Shown piece by piece: positions 1 through 9,384 of a DNA stretch of 62,375 nucleotides. The translations under genes were made by a program, and so were the position numbers. Position 1 is the first letter of the stretch. The number at the start of each line of letters is the position of its first letter. Location of the stretch: positions 1-62,375 of the forward strand of contig JALHMM010000028.1 of the NCBI GenBank assembly GCA_022844045.1, given 5' to 3'. Source of the stretch: Reyranellaceae bacterium (GTDB lineage Bacteria; Pseudomonadota; Alphaproteobacteria; Reyranellales; Reyranellaceae). The notes under the pieces are model-generated. The model did not search any database. It had not been told where the DNA came from and was given only the letters and a program-made list of their open reading frames with translations.

Positions 1-510
1 GCCATCGAGCTCACGCCGCTGCCGGTGGTCGCCGTGGTGCAGGGCGACGCCATCGCCGGCGGCAACGAGCTGGCGCTGCATTGCGACCTCGTCGTCGCGT
101 CCTCGACGGCGCGCTTCGGCATGTCGCTGGCCCAGGTCGGGCTGGCGCCCAACTGGTTCCTCGCCAAGAAGCTGATGGAGGTGCTGGGCCCGGTGACGAC
201 GCGCGAGATGCTGCTGCTGGGCGACCCGCTGCCGGCGACCAAGCTGCACGCGCTAGGCCTGATCGCGCGCTGCGTCGCGCCCGATGCGCTGGAGGCCGAG
301 GCGGCCAAAGTGATCGATCGTCTCGCCAACAACGCGCCGCTATCGCTGAAGGCGATGAAGGCGCTGACGGTGCGGCAGCTTCAGCTGCGCGACAACATCC
401 CGCACGACGACGTCGACGCGCTGGTGCAGGCGGCGATGAAGAGCCAGGACGCGCAGGAAGGCATGAAGGCGCGGCTGGAGAAACGCAAGGCCGCCTTCAA
501 GGGACGCTGA
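1..510 (+). CDS. Enoyl-CoA hydratase/isomerase family protein, 5' truncated by window edge
   Basis: Crotonase-fold enzyme that would hydrate or isomerise enoyl-CoA thioesters in fatty-acid or related acyl-CoA breakdown in the cytoplasm. The reading frame is open from base 1, so the N-terminal third lies outside the window. The visible part carries the oxyanion-hole stretch GDAIAGGNELALHCD followed by ASSTARFGMSLAQVGLAPN, both typical of crotonases, and a Lys/Arg-rich C-terminus. It lies 2 bases upstream of a small gene and just before an acyl-CoA dehydrogenase, which supports an acyl-CoA degradation role. The exact substrate cannot be told from this fragment. Confidence 0.85.
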   Translation, partial: AIELTPLPVVAVVQGDAIAGGNELALHCDLVVASSTARFGMSLAQVGLAPNWFLAKKLMEVLGPVTTREMLLLGDPLPATKLHALGLIARCVAPDALEAEAAKVIDRLANNAPLSLKAMKALTVRQLQLRDNIPHDDVDALVQAAMKSQDAQEGMKARLEKRKAAFKGR

Positions 511-512
511 CC

Positions 513-848
513 ATGGAGCTGCGCCCCAGCAAGCCGTTCACCGACATGACCGAGGCGGCGATCAAGGCCCTGCCCGGCCAGCTCGGCGTCTTTCAGATCG
601 CCGATGCAGCGGGCACGATCATCAAGATCGGCTTCGCCGGCGGCCGCGCGCCGTTCGGCCTGCGCAGCGAGCTTCTGAAGGAGCTCGAAACGCTCGGCGC
701 CGGCCATCGCTTCCGCGTCGAGATCAACATGCAGTACACGACGCGCTACCAGGAATTGCTGATGCTGCATCAGGCCGATTTTGGCGCGCTGCCACGCGAG
801 AACGCCAAGGACCCGCCGCCGCGCCTCGGCCGCCTGAGCCCGCGCTGA
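513..848 (+). CDS. Small hypothetical protein (111 residues)
   Basis: I do not recognise this protein with certainty. It starts at an ATG 2 bases after the hydratase stop and ends 12 bases before the acyl-CoA dehydrogenase, so it is very likely in the same transcript. Residues 20-50 (GVFQIADAAGTIIKIGFAGG) have the look of a small alpha/beta domain in which a gene product identity strand is followed by an Ile-Lys-Ile-Gly strand, loosely like GIY-YIG-type folds; this is only an impression. There is no signal peptide or membrane segment. The coding status rests on operon position and codon use matching its neighbours. Confidence 0.6.
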   Translation: MELRPSKPFTDMTEAAIKALPGQLGVFQIADAAGTIIKIGFAGGRAPFGLRSELLKELETLGAGHRFRVEINMQYTTRYQELLMLHQADFGALPRENAKDPPPRLGRLSPR

Positions 849-860
849 AGAGGACGATCC

Positions 861-2027
861 ATGGATTTCGAACCGTCATCCGAACAGCAGATGCTGATCG
901 ACATGGTGCGCCGCTTCGTGCGTACCGAGATCATTCCGCTCGAAGCCAAGCTCGATCCCGACGCCTCGGAGCTGGCGCCCGAGGACCACGCGCGGCTGGT
1001 GCAGAAGACCAAGGCGATGGGCCTGTACGGCATCGACATCCCGGTCGAGTTCGGTGGCCCCGACATCGACATCGTCACCCGCACCCTGCTCGCCATCGAG
1101 ATGTCGCAGCACCGCGCCGGCCTCTACGTGCCCTGCTACGGCACCTTCGGTGGGGCCGGCTTGGCGCAGATCTTCGAGGCCAATGACGACCAGAAGGAGC
1201 GCTACCTCTACCCGACCCTGCGCGGCGAGAAGAAGCCGTTCTTCGGCCTGACCGAACCATCCGGTGGCAGCGATCCGGCGCGCGCGATTAAGACGCGGGC
1301 CGAGCGCAAGGACCAGGGCTGGGTGATCAACGGCTCGAAGATCTTCATTTCAGGCGCCGATCGCGCGCAGTACGGCATCGTCTTCGCCCGCACCGACGCA
1401 TCGAAAGGCCGTGGCGGCATCACCTGCTTCATCGTCGATTCCGACACGCCTGGCTTCCACGTGCGCCGCGTCGTGCACACGCTGCGCTCCTCGAGCTACG
1501 CCACCGAGCTGGAATTCAAGGATTGCTGGGTGTCGGACGCGCAGGTCCTGGGCACGGTCAATGGCGGCTTCGCCGTCGCCAACGATCGCCTCACCCGCCA
1601 GCGCATTCCCTACGCCGCCGCCTGCATTGGCGTCGCCATCGCCGCGCACGAGATGGCGGTCGAATGGTCGAAGATGCGCGAGACCTTCGGCGCGCGTCTG
1701 TCGGACCGCCAGGCGATCCAATGGATGCTGGTCGACAACGAGATCGACATCCGCACCGCGCGCTACTTCACGCTCGAAGCCGCCGAGCGCGCCCGCCGCG
1801 GCATTCCGTTCCGCACCGAAGCCGCGCTGTGCAAGCTGATCGCCTCGGAGAGCGGTGGCCGCGTCGTCGACCGCTCGATGCAGATCCACGGCGGCATGGG
1901 CATGACCAAGGACCTGCCGCTCGAACGCTGGTTCCGCGAGATGCGCATCCGCCGCATCGGCGAAGGCCCCAGCGAAGTCCAGCGCATGCTGGTGGCGCGC
2001 GAGATCCTGGGCGCGAGCGTTCGGTAG
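861..2027 (+). CDS. Acyl-CoA dehydrogenase
   Basis: FAD-dependent enzyme that introduces the alpha-beta double bond into acyl-CoA substrates and passes electrons to ETF. The 388-residue length is normal for the family. Visible hallmarks are the N-terminal helical domain, FGLTEPSGGSDPA near residue 130 that contacts substrate and flavin, a middle beta domain (GWVINGSKIFISGA), and the C-terminal helical bundle with QIHGGMGMTKDLPLERW and GEGPSEVQRMLVAREIL. The product would feed the hydratase encoded just upstream. The CoA transferase downstream suggests a carboxylic-acid activation pathway, but the chain length or ring substrate is not evident. Confidence 0.92.
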   Translation: MDFEPSSEQQMLIDMVRRFVRTEIIPLEAKLDPDASELAPEDHARLVQKTKAMGLYGIDIPVEFGGPDIDIVTRTLLAIEMSQHRAGLYVPCYGTFGGAGLAQIFEANDDQKERYLYPTLRGEKKPFFGLTEPSGGSDPARAIKTRAERKDQGWVINGSKIFISGADRAQYGIVFARTDASKGRGGITCFIVDSDTPGFHVRRVVHTLRSSSYATELEFKDCWVSDAQVLGTVNGGFAVANDRLTRQRIPYAAACIGVAIAAHEMAVEWSKMRETFGARLSDRQAIQWMLVDNEIDIRTARYFTLEAAERARRGIPFRTEAALCKLIASESGGRVVDRSMQIHGGMGMTKDLPLERWFREMRIRRIGEGPSEVQRMLVAREILGASVR

Positions 2028-2033
2028 TTCTTC

Positions 2034-2158
2034 CTCCCTCTCCCCGCAAGCGGGAAGTGGGTTGGGGTGAGGGGTAGCCGCAAGTGGCGCACCGCCGCCC
2101 CGCGCAACCTGAATCAGCCCCTCACCCCGACCCACTCCCCGCTTGCGGGGAGAGGGAG
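2034..2158. repeat. Long imperfect inverted repeat (REP-like palindromic element)
   Basis: The arms at about 2034-2076 and 2118-2158 are reverse complements of each other over roughly 40 bases with few mismatches. Each contains the core CTCCCCGCNAGCGGG and a run like GGGTTGGGGTGAGGGG. The loop is about 41 bases. It fills most of the gap between the acyl-CoA dehydrogenase and the CoA transferase, ending 17 bases before the transferase start. Such elements are typically dispersed chromosomal palindromes in alphaproteobacteria; the folded RNA could separate or stabilise the two parts of the transcript. Confidence 0.75.
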
Positions 2159-2175
2159 ACAAACACGGAGTCCTC

Positions 2176-3297
2176 ATGTTCCCCGGCGTGCTCAACGGCG
2201 TGAAGGTGGTCGAATTCGGCCAGAATCTCGCTGGCCCGTACTGCGGCCAGATCCTCGCCTTCATGGGCGCCGAGGTGATCAAGGTCGAGAAGCCGGAGGG
2301 TGACGACGCGCGAAAATGGGGGCCGCCGTTCATCGCCGGCGAGGGCGTGAACTTCGTCGGCCTCAATCGCGGCAAGAAGTCGATCACCATCGATCTCAAC
2401 GATTCCGCCCAGAAGCAGAAGCTGATCGAGCTGATCGGTACCGCCGACGCCTTCGTGCACAATCTGCGCGCCGGGGTGACCGAGAAGTTCGGCATCGACG
2501 GCAAGGCGATGACCGCCCAGTTCCCGGGTCTCGTCTATGCCGATCTCAGCGCCTTCGGCCATACCGGCCCGTGGAAGATGCGGCCGGGCTACGAGCCGCT
2601 GATCCAGGCCGAAGCCGGCCTCGTCAGCGTCAACGGCGATCCCTCGGGGCCGGCCTCGCGCATCGGCGTGTCGATCATCGATCTCAGCACCGGCATGTGG
2701 ACGGCGATCGGCATCCTCGGCGCGCTGCTGCAGAAGGCGCACACTGGCAAAGGCTGCGTCGTCAGCACCTCGCTGTTCGAGAGCGGCCTGATGTGGGTGT
2801 CGACCCACGTGGCTTCGTTCTCGACCACCGGCAACGTGCCGCCGCGCCAGAGCACCGGCCACATCACGCTGACGCCCTATCAAGCGTTCGAGACCAGCAA
2901 CGGGCTGTTGATGGTGACTCCCGGCAACGACCGTCTCTGGGCGAAGTTCGCCGAGACCTTGGGTAAGGCGGAATGGGTCGCCGATCCGCGCTTCCTCACC
3001 AACAAGGAACGCTCGGCGCATCGCCAGATGCTGCTCGACATGATCGCCGAGATCATGAAGCGCGACACCAAGGAGAGCTGGGCGGCGAAGCTGCAGGCGG
3101 TCGGCGTGCCCTGCGGGCCGATCAACGCCATCCCCGAGGTCGTGGCGCTCGAGCACACGAAGGCGCTCGGCATGTACCTGCGGCCCTACGGCGAGTTGCC
3201 CTCGCTGCTGCATGCGCTGCCAGTGTCGTTCGACGGCCAGCGCGCCGGCTTCCCGGCGCAGGTGCCGAAAATCGGCGAGCACGACGGCGAGGTATGA
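2176..3297 (+). CDS. CaiB/BaiF family CoA transferase
   Basis: Class III CoA transferase that would move CoA between acyl donors and acceptors. The 373-residue protein begins with MFPGVLNGVKVVEFGQNLAG and continues FMGAEVIKVEKPEGDDAR, the standard N-terminus of the family. The catalytic aspartate is most likely in VYADLSAFGHTG near residue 125. The start at 2176 is chosen because GGAG lies 6-9 bases upstream. An upstream TTG start would fall inside the palindromic repeat and would add residues without family support. Its position after an acyl-CoA dehydrogenase suggests it activates the acid that the dehydrogenase oxidises. Confidence 0.9.
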   Translation: MFPGVLNGVKVVEFGQNLAGPYCGQILAFMGAEVIKVEKPEGDDARKWGPPFIAGEGVNFVGLNRGKKSITIDLNDSAQKQKLIELIGTADAFVHNLRAGVTEKFGIDGKAMTAQFPGLVYADLSAFGHTGPWKMRPGYEPLIQAEAGLVSVNGDPSGPASRIGVSIIDLSTGMWTAIGILGALLQKAHTGKGCVVSTSLFESGLMWVSTHVASFSTTGNVPPRQSTGHITLTPYQAFETSNGLLMVTPGNDRLWAKFAETLGKAEWVADPRFLTNKERSAHRQMLLDMIAEIMKRDTKESWAAKLQAVGVPCGPINAIPEVVALEHTKALGMYLRPYGELPSLLHALPVSFDGQRAGFPAQVPKIGEHDGEV

Positions 3298-3316
3298 CCT
3301 CGCCGTCGTCACCACA

Positions 3317-3412
3317 TCACGGCTGCTTCAGCGAGTCGACGCCGGCCTTGGCGGCGGCGCCATCCTGCTGTGAGACCACGCCGATGGCGCCGACGACGTC
3401 ATTGTTGAGCAT
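3317..3412 (-). pseudogene. Remnant of a GlcG/HbpS-type protein C-terminus
   Basis: A 31-codon minus-strand frame encodes NDVVGAIGVVSQQDGAAAKAG followed by DSLKQP and a stop. This matches the C-terminal pattern of the GlcG/HbpS (DUF336) family, where a GAIGVSG strand precedes a D...AKAG helix. The rest of the gene is absent, and the upstream bases hold unrelated short frames. It lies in the 217-base gap between the CoA transferase and ligD. The call rests on a short match and is tentative. Confidence 0.4.
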
Positions 3413-3514
3413 CGGCCATCACCGCGGCGGCGATGCCCCTGGTTTGGACAATGCTTCTCACCTCGCGGTCGAGCATCCGCGCCCGCCGAGCACGGCAATA
3501 CGATCCCGGAGCGA

Positions 3515-6097
3515 TCAGCCGAGTTTCTTGATCGCCGCGATCAGCGAGCGGGCACCAGCCTCGTAGTCGGCCCACGGCTTGGACGATTTCAGCAGCTTCG
3601 GCGCGGTGCGGATGGTGTAACGCCTGGGATCGAGTCCGGCACGCACTTGCGACCAGTTCAGCGGCATCGATACCGTGGCGCCAACGCGCGCGCGCGGCGA
3701 GAGCGGCGCCACCGCGGTCGAGGTTCGGTCGTTGCGCAGGTAGTCGAGGAAGATGCGCCCCTTGCGTTGCTTCTTCGCCATGTTCAGCACATAGCGCTCG
3801 GGCTCGTCGTCGGCGAGCCTACGGCAGACCTCGCGCGCGAAGCCCTTGGCAACATCCCAGTCGTAACCCTTCCTGTCCGAAAGCGGCGTGACGACGTGCA
3901 GGCCCTTGCCGCCCGTGGTCTTGCAGAAGCTCACGAGCCCCAGCGCGTCGAGACGTTCGCGCACCGCCTTGGCGCCGTCGACGACCGCCGTGAAGTCGAC
4001 GCCGGGACCGGGATCGAGGTCGAACACCAGACGTCCGGGCATCTCGACGTCGCCGGGCCGGCAGTTCCAGGGATGCAGCTCGGTCGTGCCCATTTGCGCG
4101 ACGGCGGCGAGGGCCTCGACTCGATCGATCTGAAGGTATGCCTTCTTTTCGCCCGCGACCTTGGTGAGCGTCAGCAGGTGCGACGCACCCGGCATTCCGT
4201 GGCGCTGGAAGAACGCCTGTGAATGGATGCCGTCGGGCGTGCGCACGATGGAGCACGGCCGCCCCTTGATGTGCTCGATCATCCATGCGCCAACGCTCTC
4301 GAGGTACCGCGCCAGCTCGATCTTGGTGACCGGCGGATCCTCGTCGGGCCACAGCGGCTTGTCGGGGTGGGAGATCGAGACGCCCATCACAACGGCGCGG
4401 CTGGACATGGTCTCCGCCCTGGGCTTGGGTTTGGCCGTCCTGATGGTCGCGGCCTTCGTGGGCTTCTCCGCTTTGACCTCGCGGACCGGCATGTCCTCGC
4501 GCAGTCCCTTGAAGGCAGCCTGCCGCACATTGCCGGCGCCCGTCCATCCCGCGAACTCGATCTCCGCCACCAGCTCCGGCCTCGCCCAGTGCGTGTTGGC
4601 CTCGCGCGGCGGGCCGGCCTCGATATCGAACGGGCTCTTCTCACTCTCGACCGCCTCGAGCTTGGCTAGCAGCGAGCGCCGTGTCGACGCGTTGAAGCCG
4701 GTGCCGACGCGGCCGACATAGACCAGCTTGCCGCGGTCGCGATACACGCCGGCCAGCAACGAGCGCAGATCGCCGTTTTCACTGGTCCATCCGCCGATCA
4801 CCACATCATGCCCGGCCCGGCATTTCGCCTTCGTCCAAGCGCCGCCGCGACCGGTCTGATACGGCGCATCGATGCGTTTCGAGATGATGCCCTCGAAATG
4901 CATGCTGCAGGCCGAGCGCAACACGGCGTCGCCCGCGGTCTCCAGATGCTCGACGTAGCGCAGCGTACGTTTCGGCGCCTTGGCCGCGTCGAGCACCGCG
5001 CGCAGCCGATCCTTGCGATCGACCAGCGGCAGCTTGCGCAGATCCTCGCCTTCGGCAAACAGCAGGTCGAAGGCAAAGAACACGAGATCCCTGGAGTTGC
5101 CCTCCGAGAGCGCGAGCTGGAGCGCCGAGAAGTCCGGCGCGCCGTCGTGGTCCAGCGCACAGACCTCACCATCGATCATGCAATCGGGCAGGTCGGTAGC
5201 GGCGTCGCCGATGGCGGCGAACCTCTCCGTCCAGTCCAGTCCCCTGCGGGTGCGCAGGGTCGCCTTGCCGTCCTCGACGCGCAGCTGCAGACGATAACCG
5301 TCCAACTTCACCTCGTGCACCCATCCCGCTTCGGAGGGCGCACGATCAACCAGCTTGCACAGTTGCGGCGACACGAAGTGCGGCATGGCCGAGACCTTGC
5401 GCGGGCGGGCATTGCGCCTCGGCGGCGTTTCCTTGCCACCGTCGACACGGTCGGAGCGCCGCGCCGCGCCGGCGCTCGCCTTGCGGTCGGTCATGAACGA
5501 TGTCGGATTCTTGCCGGTACCGGCGGCGATCTGCTCCAGGGTGCGGCCGGAGGCGATCGACGTGTCGTAGCGCTTCAACCATCGCTCCGAATCACCCGCA
5601 CGCGCCGCCTTGTCGCGATGCTTGATCAGCAGCCAGTTGGTGCGCTTGCCGCCTTCGCGATCGTTGCGCATGCGCACCAGTACCCAGCTGCCGCGCAGGC
5701 GCTCGCCGCCGAGCATGAATTTCAGGTCGCCCTTTTTCAGCCCGGCACGCGGGTCGCCCTCCGGCAACCAGTAGCCGCGATCCCACAGCTGCACCGTGCC
5801 GCCACCGTACTCGCCCTTGGGGATCGTGCCCTCGAAGTCGCCGTAGTCGAGTGGATGGTCCTCTGTCTCGACAGCCAGCCGCTTGTCCTTGGGATCGCGC
5901 GAAGGGCCGCGTGTCACTGCCCAGGACTTGAACACACCATCGAGCTCGAGCCGTAGATCGTAGTGCAGGCGCGTCGCGTCATGGCGCTGCACGACGAAGC
6001 GCAAACCCTTGGCCGAGCGCGTCCCGCCGCCCTTGGGCTCCAGCGTCCTGGTGAAGTCTCGCTTCGCCCGATATGTCGCAAGTTTCCTCGAGGCCAC
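3515..6097 (-). CDS. ligD: Multifunctional ATP-dependent DNA ligase LigD
   Basis: Non-homologous end-joining ligase that processes, extends and seals double-strand breaks with Ku. Three domains are visible in the order phosphoesterase, ligase, polymerase. The N-terminal phosphoesterase has [17 protein letters not shown] near residue 40. The adenylation motif KLDGYR has its active lysine at about residue 264. The C-terminal primase-polymerase has VFDLDPGPG and [21 protein letters not shown] chose the GTG at 6097 (protein [14 protein letters not shown] after the start) over a TTG at 6118, because family N-termini begin close to this point; neither start has a clear ribosome site. It is divergent from ku with about 90 bases between them. 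Confidence 0.93.
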   Translation of the reverse strand: MASRKLATYRAKRDFTRTLEPKGGGTRSAKGLRFVVQRHDATRLHYDLRLELDGVFKSWAVTRGPSRDPKDKRLAVETEDHPLDYGDFEGTIPKGEYGGGTVQLWDRGYWLPEGDPRAGLKKGDLKFMLGGERLRGSWVLVRMRNDREGGKRTNWLLIKHRDKAARAGDSERWLKRYDTSIASGRTLEQIAAGTGKNPTSFMTDRKASAGAARRSDRVDGGKETPPRRNARPRKVSAMPHFVSPQLCKLVDRAPSEAGWVHEVKLDGYRLQLRVEDGKATLRTRRGLDWTERFAAIGDAATDLPDCMIDGEVCALDHDGAPDFSALQLALSEGNSRDLVFFAFDLLFAEGEDLRKLPLVDRKDRLRAVLDAAKAPKRTLRYVEHLETAGDAVLRSACSMHFEGIISKRIDAPYQTGRGGAWTKAKCRAGHDVVIGGWTSENGDLRSLLAGVYRDRGKLVYVGRVGTGFNASTRRSLLAKLEAVESEKSPFDIEAGPPREANTHWARPELVAEIEFAGWTGAGNVRQAAFKGLREDMPVREVKAEKPTKAATIRTAKPKPRAETMSSRAVVMGVSISHPDKPLWPDEDPPVTKIELARYLESVGAWMIEHIKGRPCSIVRTPDGIHSQAFFQRHGMPGASHLLTLTKVAGEKKAYLQIDRVEALAAVAQMGTTELHPWNCRPGDVEMPGRLVFDLDPGPGVDFTAVVDGAKAVRERLDALGLVSFCKTTGGKGLHVVTPLSDRKGYDWDVAKGFAREVCRRLADDEPERYVLNMAKKQRKGRIFLDYLRNDRTSTAVAPLSPRARVGATVSMPLNWSQVRAGLDPRRYTIRTAPKLLKSSKPWADYEAGARSLIAAIKKLG

Positions 6098-6188
6098 GGG
6101 AAGAAAACGCCGGTGCAACTAAGCTGGTTCCGACCTTTGGAACCATTGGCCGTCCCGCGATGTTGAGTTGCATCGTACGGAGGACATT

Positions 6189-6998
6189 ATGGCCGTCAGA
6201 CCGAGCTGGACCGGACATCTGCGACTATCGCTCGTGACCTGCCCGGTTACGCTCTACAAGGCGGTCGAGGCGCGCACCGGCACGCATTTCCACCTGATCA
6301 ATCCCAAGACCTCGCATCGCATCCGCCAGGTGGCCAAGGACGCCACCACCGGCCACGAGGTCGACCGCAAGACGCTGGTGAAAGGCTTCGAGGTGTCGAA
6401 GGGCAGATACGTGCTGATCAAGCCCGGCGATCTCGACGCGCTGAAGCTCGAATCGACGAAGATCCTCGACATCGAGCGCTTCGTCGATGCCGCGGCGATC
6501 GACCGCATCTACTGGGACGAGCCCTACTACCTGGTGCCCGACGGCAAGACCGGACGCGAGGCCTACGCGGTGATTCTCAAAGCTATGGAGGACCGCCAGC
6601 GCGTGGCGATCGGCCGCCTGGTGCTCGCCAATCGCGAACGGATCGTGGCGCTAGAGCCGCGCGACAAGATCTTTCTGATGACCACGCTGCGCGCGCACGA
6701 CGAGGTGCGCGAGCCCGGCAAGGTCATCGACAAGATCGGGCTGCCCAAGCCGCCCAAGGCGATGCTCGACATCGCGGGCAAGATCATCGACCAGCAGGAA
6801 GGCGCCTTCGATCCGCGCGACTTCAACGATCGTTACGAGACGGCGTTGAAGGCGCTGATCCGACGGCGCATCAAGGGCCAGAAGCCCGTGGAGGCCGAAG
6901 CGCCCGAGCCGCGCGAGGGCAAGGTGATCGACCTGATGGAGCAGCTCAGGCGCAGCGTCGGTGGCGGCGGCCGTCGGCGCATGCGAAAGGCGGCGTAG
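6189..6998 (+). CDS. ku: Ku protein, non-homologous end joining
   Basis: Bacterial Ku homodimer subunit that encircles broken DNA ends and recruits LigD. The 269-residue protein has the standard beta-barrel core: WTGHLRLSLVTCPVTLYKA at the start, then YYLVPDGKTGREAYAVI and AIGRLVLANRERIVALEPR. The C-terminus is very basic (GGGGRRRMRKAA), as is usual in bacterial Ku, and helps DNA binding. The ATG at 6189 is preceded by CGGAGGAC at 6177-6184. The gene is divergent from ligD, the classic pairing. Confidence 0.95.
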   Translation: MAVRPSWTGHLRLSLVTCPVTLYKAVEARTGTHFHLINPKTSHRIRQVAKDATTGHEVDRKTLVKGFEVSKGRYVLIKPGDLDALKLESTKILDIERFVDAAAIDRIYWDEPYYLVPDGKTGREAYAVILKAMEDRQRVAIGRLVLANRERIVALEPRDKIFLMTTLRAHDEVREPGKVIDKIGLPKPPKAMLDIAGKIIDQQEGAFDPRDFNDRYETALKALIRRRIKGQKPVEAEAPEPREGKVIDLMEQLRRSVGGGGRRRMRKAA

Positions 6999-7132
6999 CG
7001 TCTGCCTATGACCGCCAGCTCTTCAAGACGCCCAGAGGTACGCCGGCGGTCCTGAAGATGCTCCCAGCCACTCGAGCTTGATTCCCTCTTTCGCAGACCG
7101 CAAGAGCGTGTCGTCGTCTTGCGAGGCGACGC

Positions 7133-8284
7133 TCAGCCATCTCGCCCGAGACTCTCGAACAGCCCCGCCAGCAGCCGGGCGCGGCCCTCGAGGCTGGATA
7201 CCAGCAGATGTTCCTCGTGGGTGTGGCCGCCACCGCCCAGCACGCCCAACCCGTCCAGCGTGGCGATGCCGAGCGCGCCCGTGAAGTTGCCGTCGCTGCC
7301 GCCGCCGAACTGGCCGTGCCGTAAGTCCAGACCAAAATCGGCGGCGACCGCCCGCGCCCGGTCATAGAGATCCATGGTGCCGGGATGGGCGCGGAACAGC
7401 GGCCGCACGGGGCCGCGCTCGATCTCGACCCGCACGCCGTCGCGCTCGCCTGACAGCGCCATCATTGTCGCCACCACTTCGTCGAACGCAGGCTCGTCTG
7501 GCGCCACGGCAAGGACCTGGGCACGGCACTCGATGGGAATGACATTGACCCACTGGCCGCCGTTGACGACCCCCACGCTATAGGTGATGCCGCGCTCGAA
7601 GTCCGACTTCGACTCGATCTCCTCGATCAAACGCGCCATGACGCGAATCGCGCTGCGGCCGTCGCGATTGGTCGCGCCGGCATGCGCCGGCCGCCCGTGC
7701 GTGACGACGGTAAAGCGCTGGAAGGCATGCCGACCGGTAACCACCGTGTTGCCGGGCCGCCCCGGCTCCGGCACCAGCACGTAGCGGTGCGCGCGCGCCT
7801 CGGCCTCGATGCGCGCTCGCGTGGAGGGGCTGCCGACCTCCTCGTCGGGCACGAACATCACCGTCACCGGTAACTCGGGCGCGCCGCTCTGCCGCAAGGT
7901 TTGCGCCAGGGCGCAGGTCGCCAGGCGCATGCCGCCCTTCATGTCGTAGATGCCGGGGCCGTAAACGCGATCGCCGTCGCGCCGCACAGGCAGCCGGCTG
8001 TCGATCGTGCCAGCGGGGTGCACCGTGTCGAGATGACCGAGCACCAGCACGCCCGGCCCAACGCGCCGTCCGGAAAATCGCGCCGTCAGCATATCGCCGT
8101 AGCCGTCGCGACCGGGCTCGCGCTCGATGGCCGCGCCGAGCGTCCGCATCTCGGCCTCGGCGACGTCCATCATGCGATTGACCGCGTGAGCGTCGTAAGT
8201 CGGGCTCTCGATGCGCACCCATTCGAGAATCGCGTCGAGGATCTCCTCGGCGTCGAAGGCATTGCGGCGGCCCGCGGCGCTCAT
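7133..8284 (-). CDS. M20 family metallopeptidase (glutamate carboxypeptidase-like)
   Basis: Zinc-dependent amidohydrolase/exopeptidase of the M20/ArgE/DapE/CPG2 group. The metal ligands are visible as LGHLDTVHP (His and Asp), IYDMKGG and FVPDEEVGSPS (Glu pair), with the dimerisation domain in the middle (RHAFQRFTVVTHGRPAHAG). The 383-residue length is normal. No signal peptide is apparent, so it is probably cytoplasmic. The start codon overlaps the stop of the upstream solute-binding protein by 4 bases, which implies translational coupling. The pair may take up and hydrolyse an acyl-amino-acid or peptide-like compound; the substrate is unknown. Confidence 0.9.
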   Translation of the reverse strand: MSAAGRRNAFDAEEILDAILEWVRIESPTYDAHAVNRMMDVAEAEMRTLGAAIEREPGRDGYGDMLTARFSGRRVGPGVLVLGHLDTVHPAGTIDSRLPVRRDGDRVYGPGIYDMKGGMRLATCALAQTLRQSGAPELPVTVMFVPDEEVGSPSTRARIEAEARAHRYVLVPEPGRPGNTVVTGRHAFQRFTVVTHGRPAHAGATNRDGRSAIRVMARLIEEIESKSDFERGITYSVGVVNGGQWVNVIPIECRAQVLAVAPDEPAFDEVVATMMALSGERDGVRVEIERGPVRPLFRAHPGTMDLYDRARAVAADFGLDLRHGQFGGGSDGNFTGALGIATLDGLGVLGGGGHTHEEHLLVSSLEGRARLLAGLFESLGRDG

Positions 8285-9261
8285 TCAGGCTTGATGCCTT
8301 TCTCGCGGATCAGCGTGCTCCACCGCTTCTCCTCGCGCACCATCAGGTCGTGCAGTTCCTTCGGCGTCGAGGCCACAAGGTCGACGCCTTGCTTGGCGAA
8401 GCGTTCCTTCATCTCCTTGTCGGCGACGACCGCCGCGATCGCCGCCTGCAGCCTGTCGATGATCGGCTTGGGTGTGCCCTTGGGCACCACCAGGCACTGC
8501 CAGAACTCGGCGCCGAAGCCCTGCAGTCCAGCGGCCTCCTCGACGGTCGGCAGGTCCGGGAAGGCCGAGGAGCGCTTGGCGCTGGAGATCGCCAACGCGC
8601 GGGTCGCACCACGCGACAGCAGCGGCGCCGCCTCGAGCGAGGCGGAGAACATCATCTGCGCGATGCCAGCGCTGAGATCCTGCGCCGCCGGCGCGCCGCC
8701 GCGATAGGGCACGATCGTCAGGTTCAGCTTGGCCATGTCCTTGAACAGCTCGGCCAGCATGTGATTGGTGGCGCCGATGCCCGAGGTCGCGATGTTGTAC
8801 TTGCCCGGGTTCGCCTGGATGAGCGCGATCAGCTCCTTCACGTCCTTGGCTGGAACGGCCGAGTGGACCTGCAGGATGAACGGCGTCACCGACATCAGCG
8901 ACACCGGCTCGAAGCTGTCGAAGGGATGGTACTGGACGTTGCCCTGCAAAGTCGGGTTGATCACCAGCGACGTGCCGCCGCCATAGATCATGTAGCCATC
9001 GGGTGGCGCCTTGGCGACAAGGTTGGAGGCGACGGTCGTCGCCGCGCCCGCCTTGTTGTCGACGATCACCGTCACGCCCAGCGACTGCGTGAGCTTCTCG
9101 GCGAAGGCACGCGCCACCACGTCGTTCAGGCCACCCGGCGGATAGGGCACGATCAAGGTGATCGGCCTGGACGGCCAGGCCTGCGCCCGCGCTCCAGATC
9201 CGGTCGCTGCCAGCGCCGCCCATCCGCCTGCCGCCGCAAGCCATCCGCGCCTCGTGACCAT
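8281..9261 (-). CDS. Bug-family tripartite tricarboxylate transporter substrate-binding protein
   Basis: Periplasmic receptor of the TctC/Bug family. It has an N-terminal export signal with a twin-arginine-like start (MVTRRGWLAAAGGWAALAAT, then GSGARAQ) and the family signature WPSRPITLIVPYPPGGLNDVVAR, followed by VIVDNKAGA. The ATG at 9261 has GGAGGA at 9269-9274 at good spacing; a longer frame upstream starts far from any ribosome site. No TctA/TctB membrane subunits are present in the window, so the receptor may serve another transporter or act in sensing, as is common for Bug proteins. It is coupled to the M20 peptidase downstream. Confidence 0.9.
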   Translation of the reverse strand: MVTRRGWLAAAGGWAALAATGSGARAQAWPSRPITLIVPYPPGGLNDVVARAFAEKLTQSLGVTVIVDNKAGAATTVASNLVAKAPPDGYMIYGGGTSLVINPTLQGNVQYHPFDSFEPVSLMSVTPFILQVHSAVPAKDVKELIALIQANPGKYNIATSGIGATNHMLAELFKDMAKLNLTIVPYRGGAPAAQDLSAGIAQMMFSASLEAAPLLSRGATRALAISSAKRSSAFPDLPTVEEAAGLQGFGAEFWQCLVVPKGTPKPIIDRLQAAIAAVVADKEMKERFAKQGVDLVASTPKELHDLMVREEKRWSTLIREKGIKPE

Positions 9262-9384
9262 TGACCATTCCTCCGCGTCTTTGCGGTCGTTCCGCCGCCT
9301 TCGGTCAGGCACAATGCACGAGGTAGCATTCCTGTCCAAGTCGTGTTAAAGTGAGTATTCAATCACTTCAAGAGGTTGGGGGAT

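Noticed and set aside
81..848. Long alternative frame over the hydratase and small gene
   Set aside because: Its first two thirds are an Arg/Ala-rich shadow of the hydratase in another frame; only the part from 513 has a real start and normal codon use.
2034..2158. CRISPR-like or riboswitch interpretation of the palindrome
   Set aside because: There are only two inverted arms and no regularly spaced direct repeats; the structure is a simple long hairpin.
4808..5956. Long plus-strand frame inside ligD
   Set aside because: Antisense shadow typical of GC-rich coding DNA; no ribosome site and no family-like sequence, while ligD on the other strand is unmistakable.
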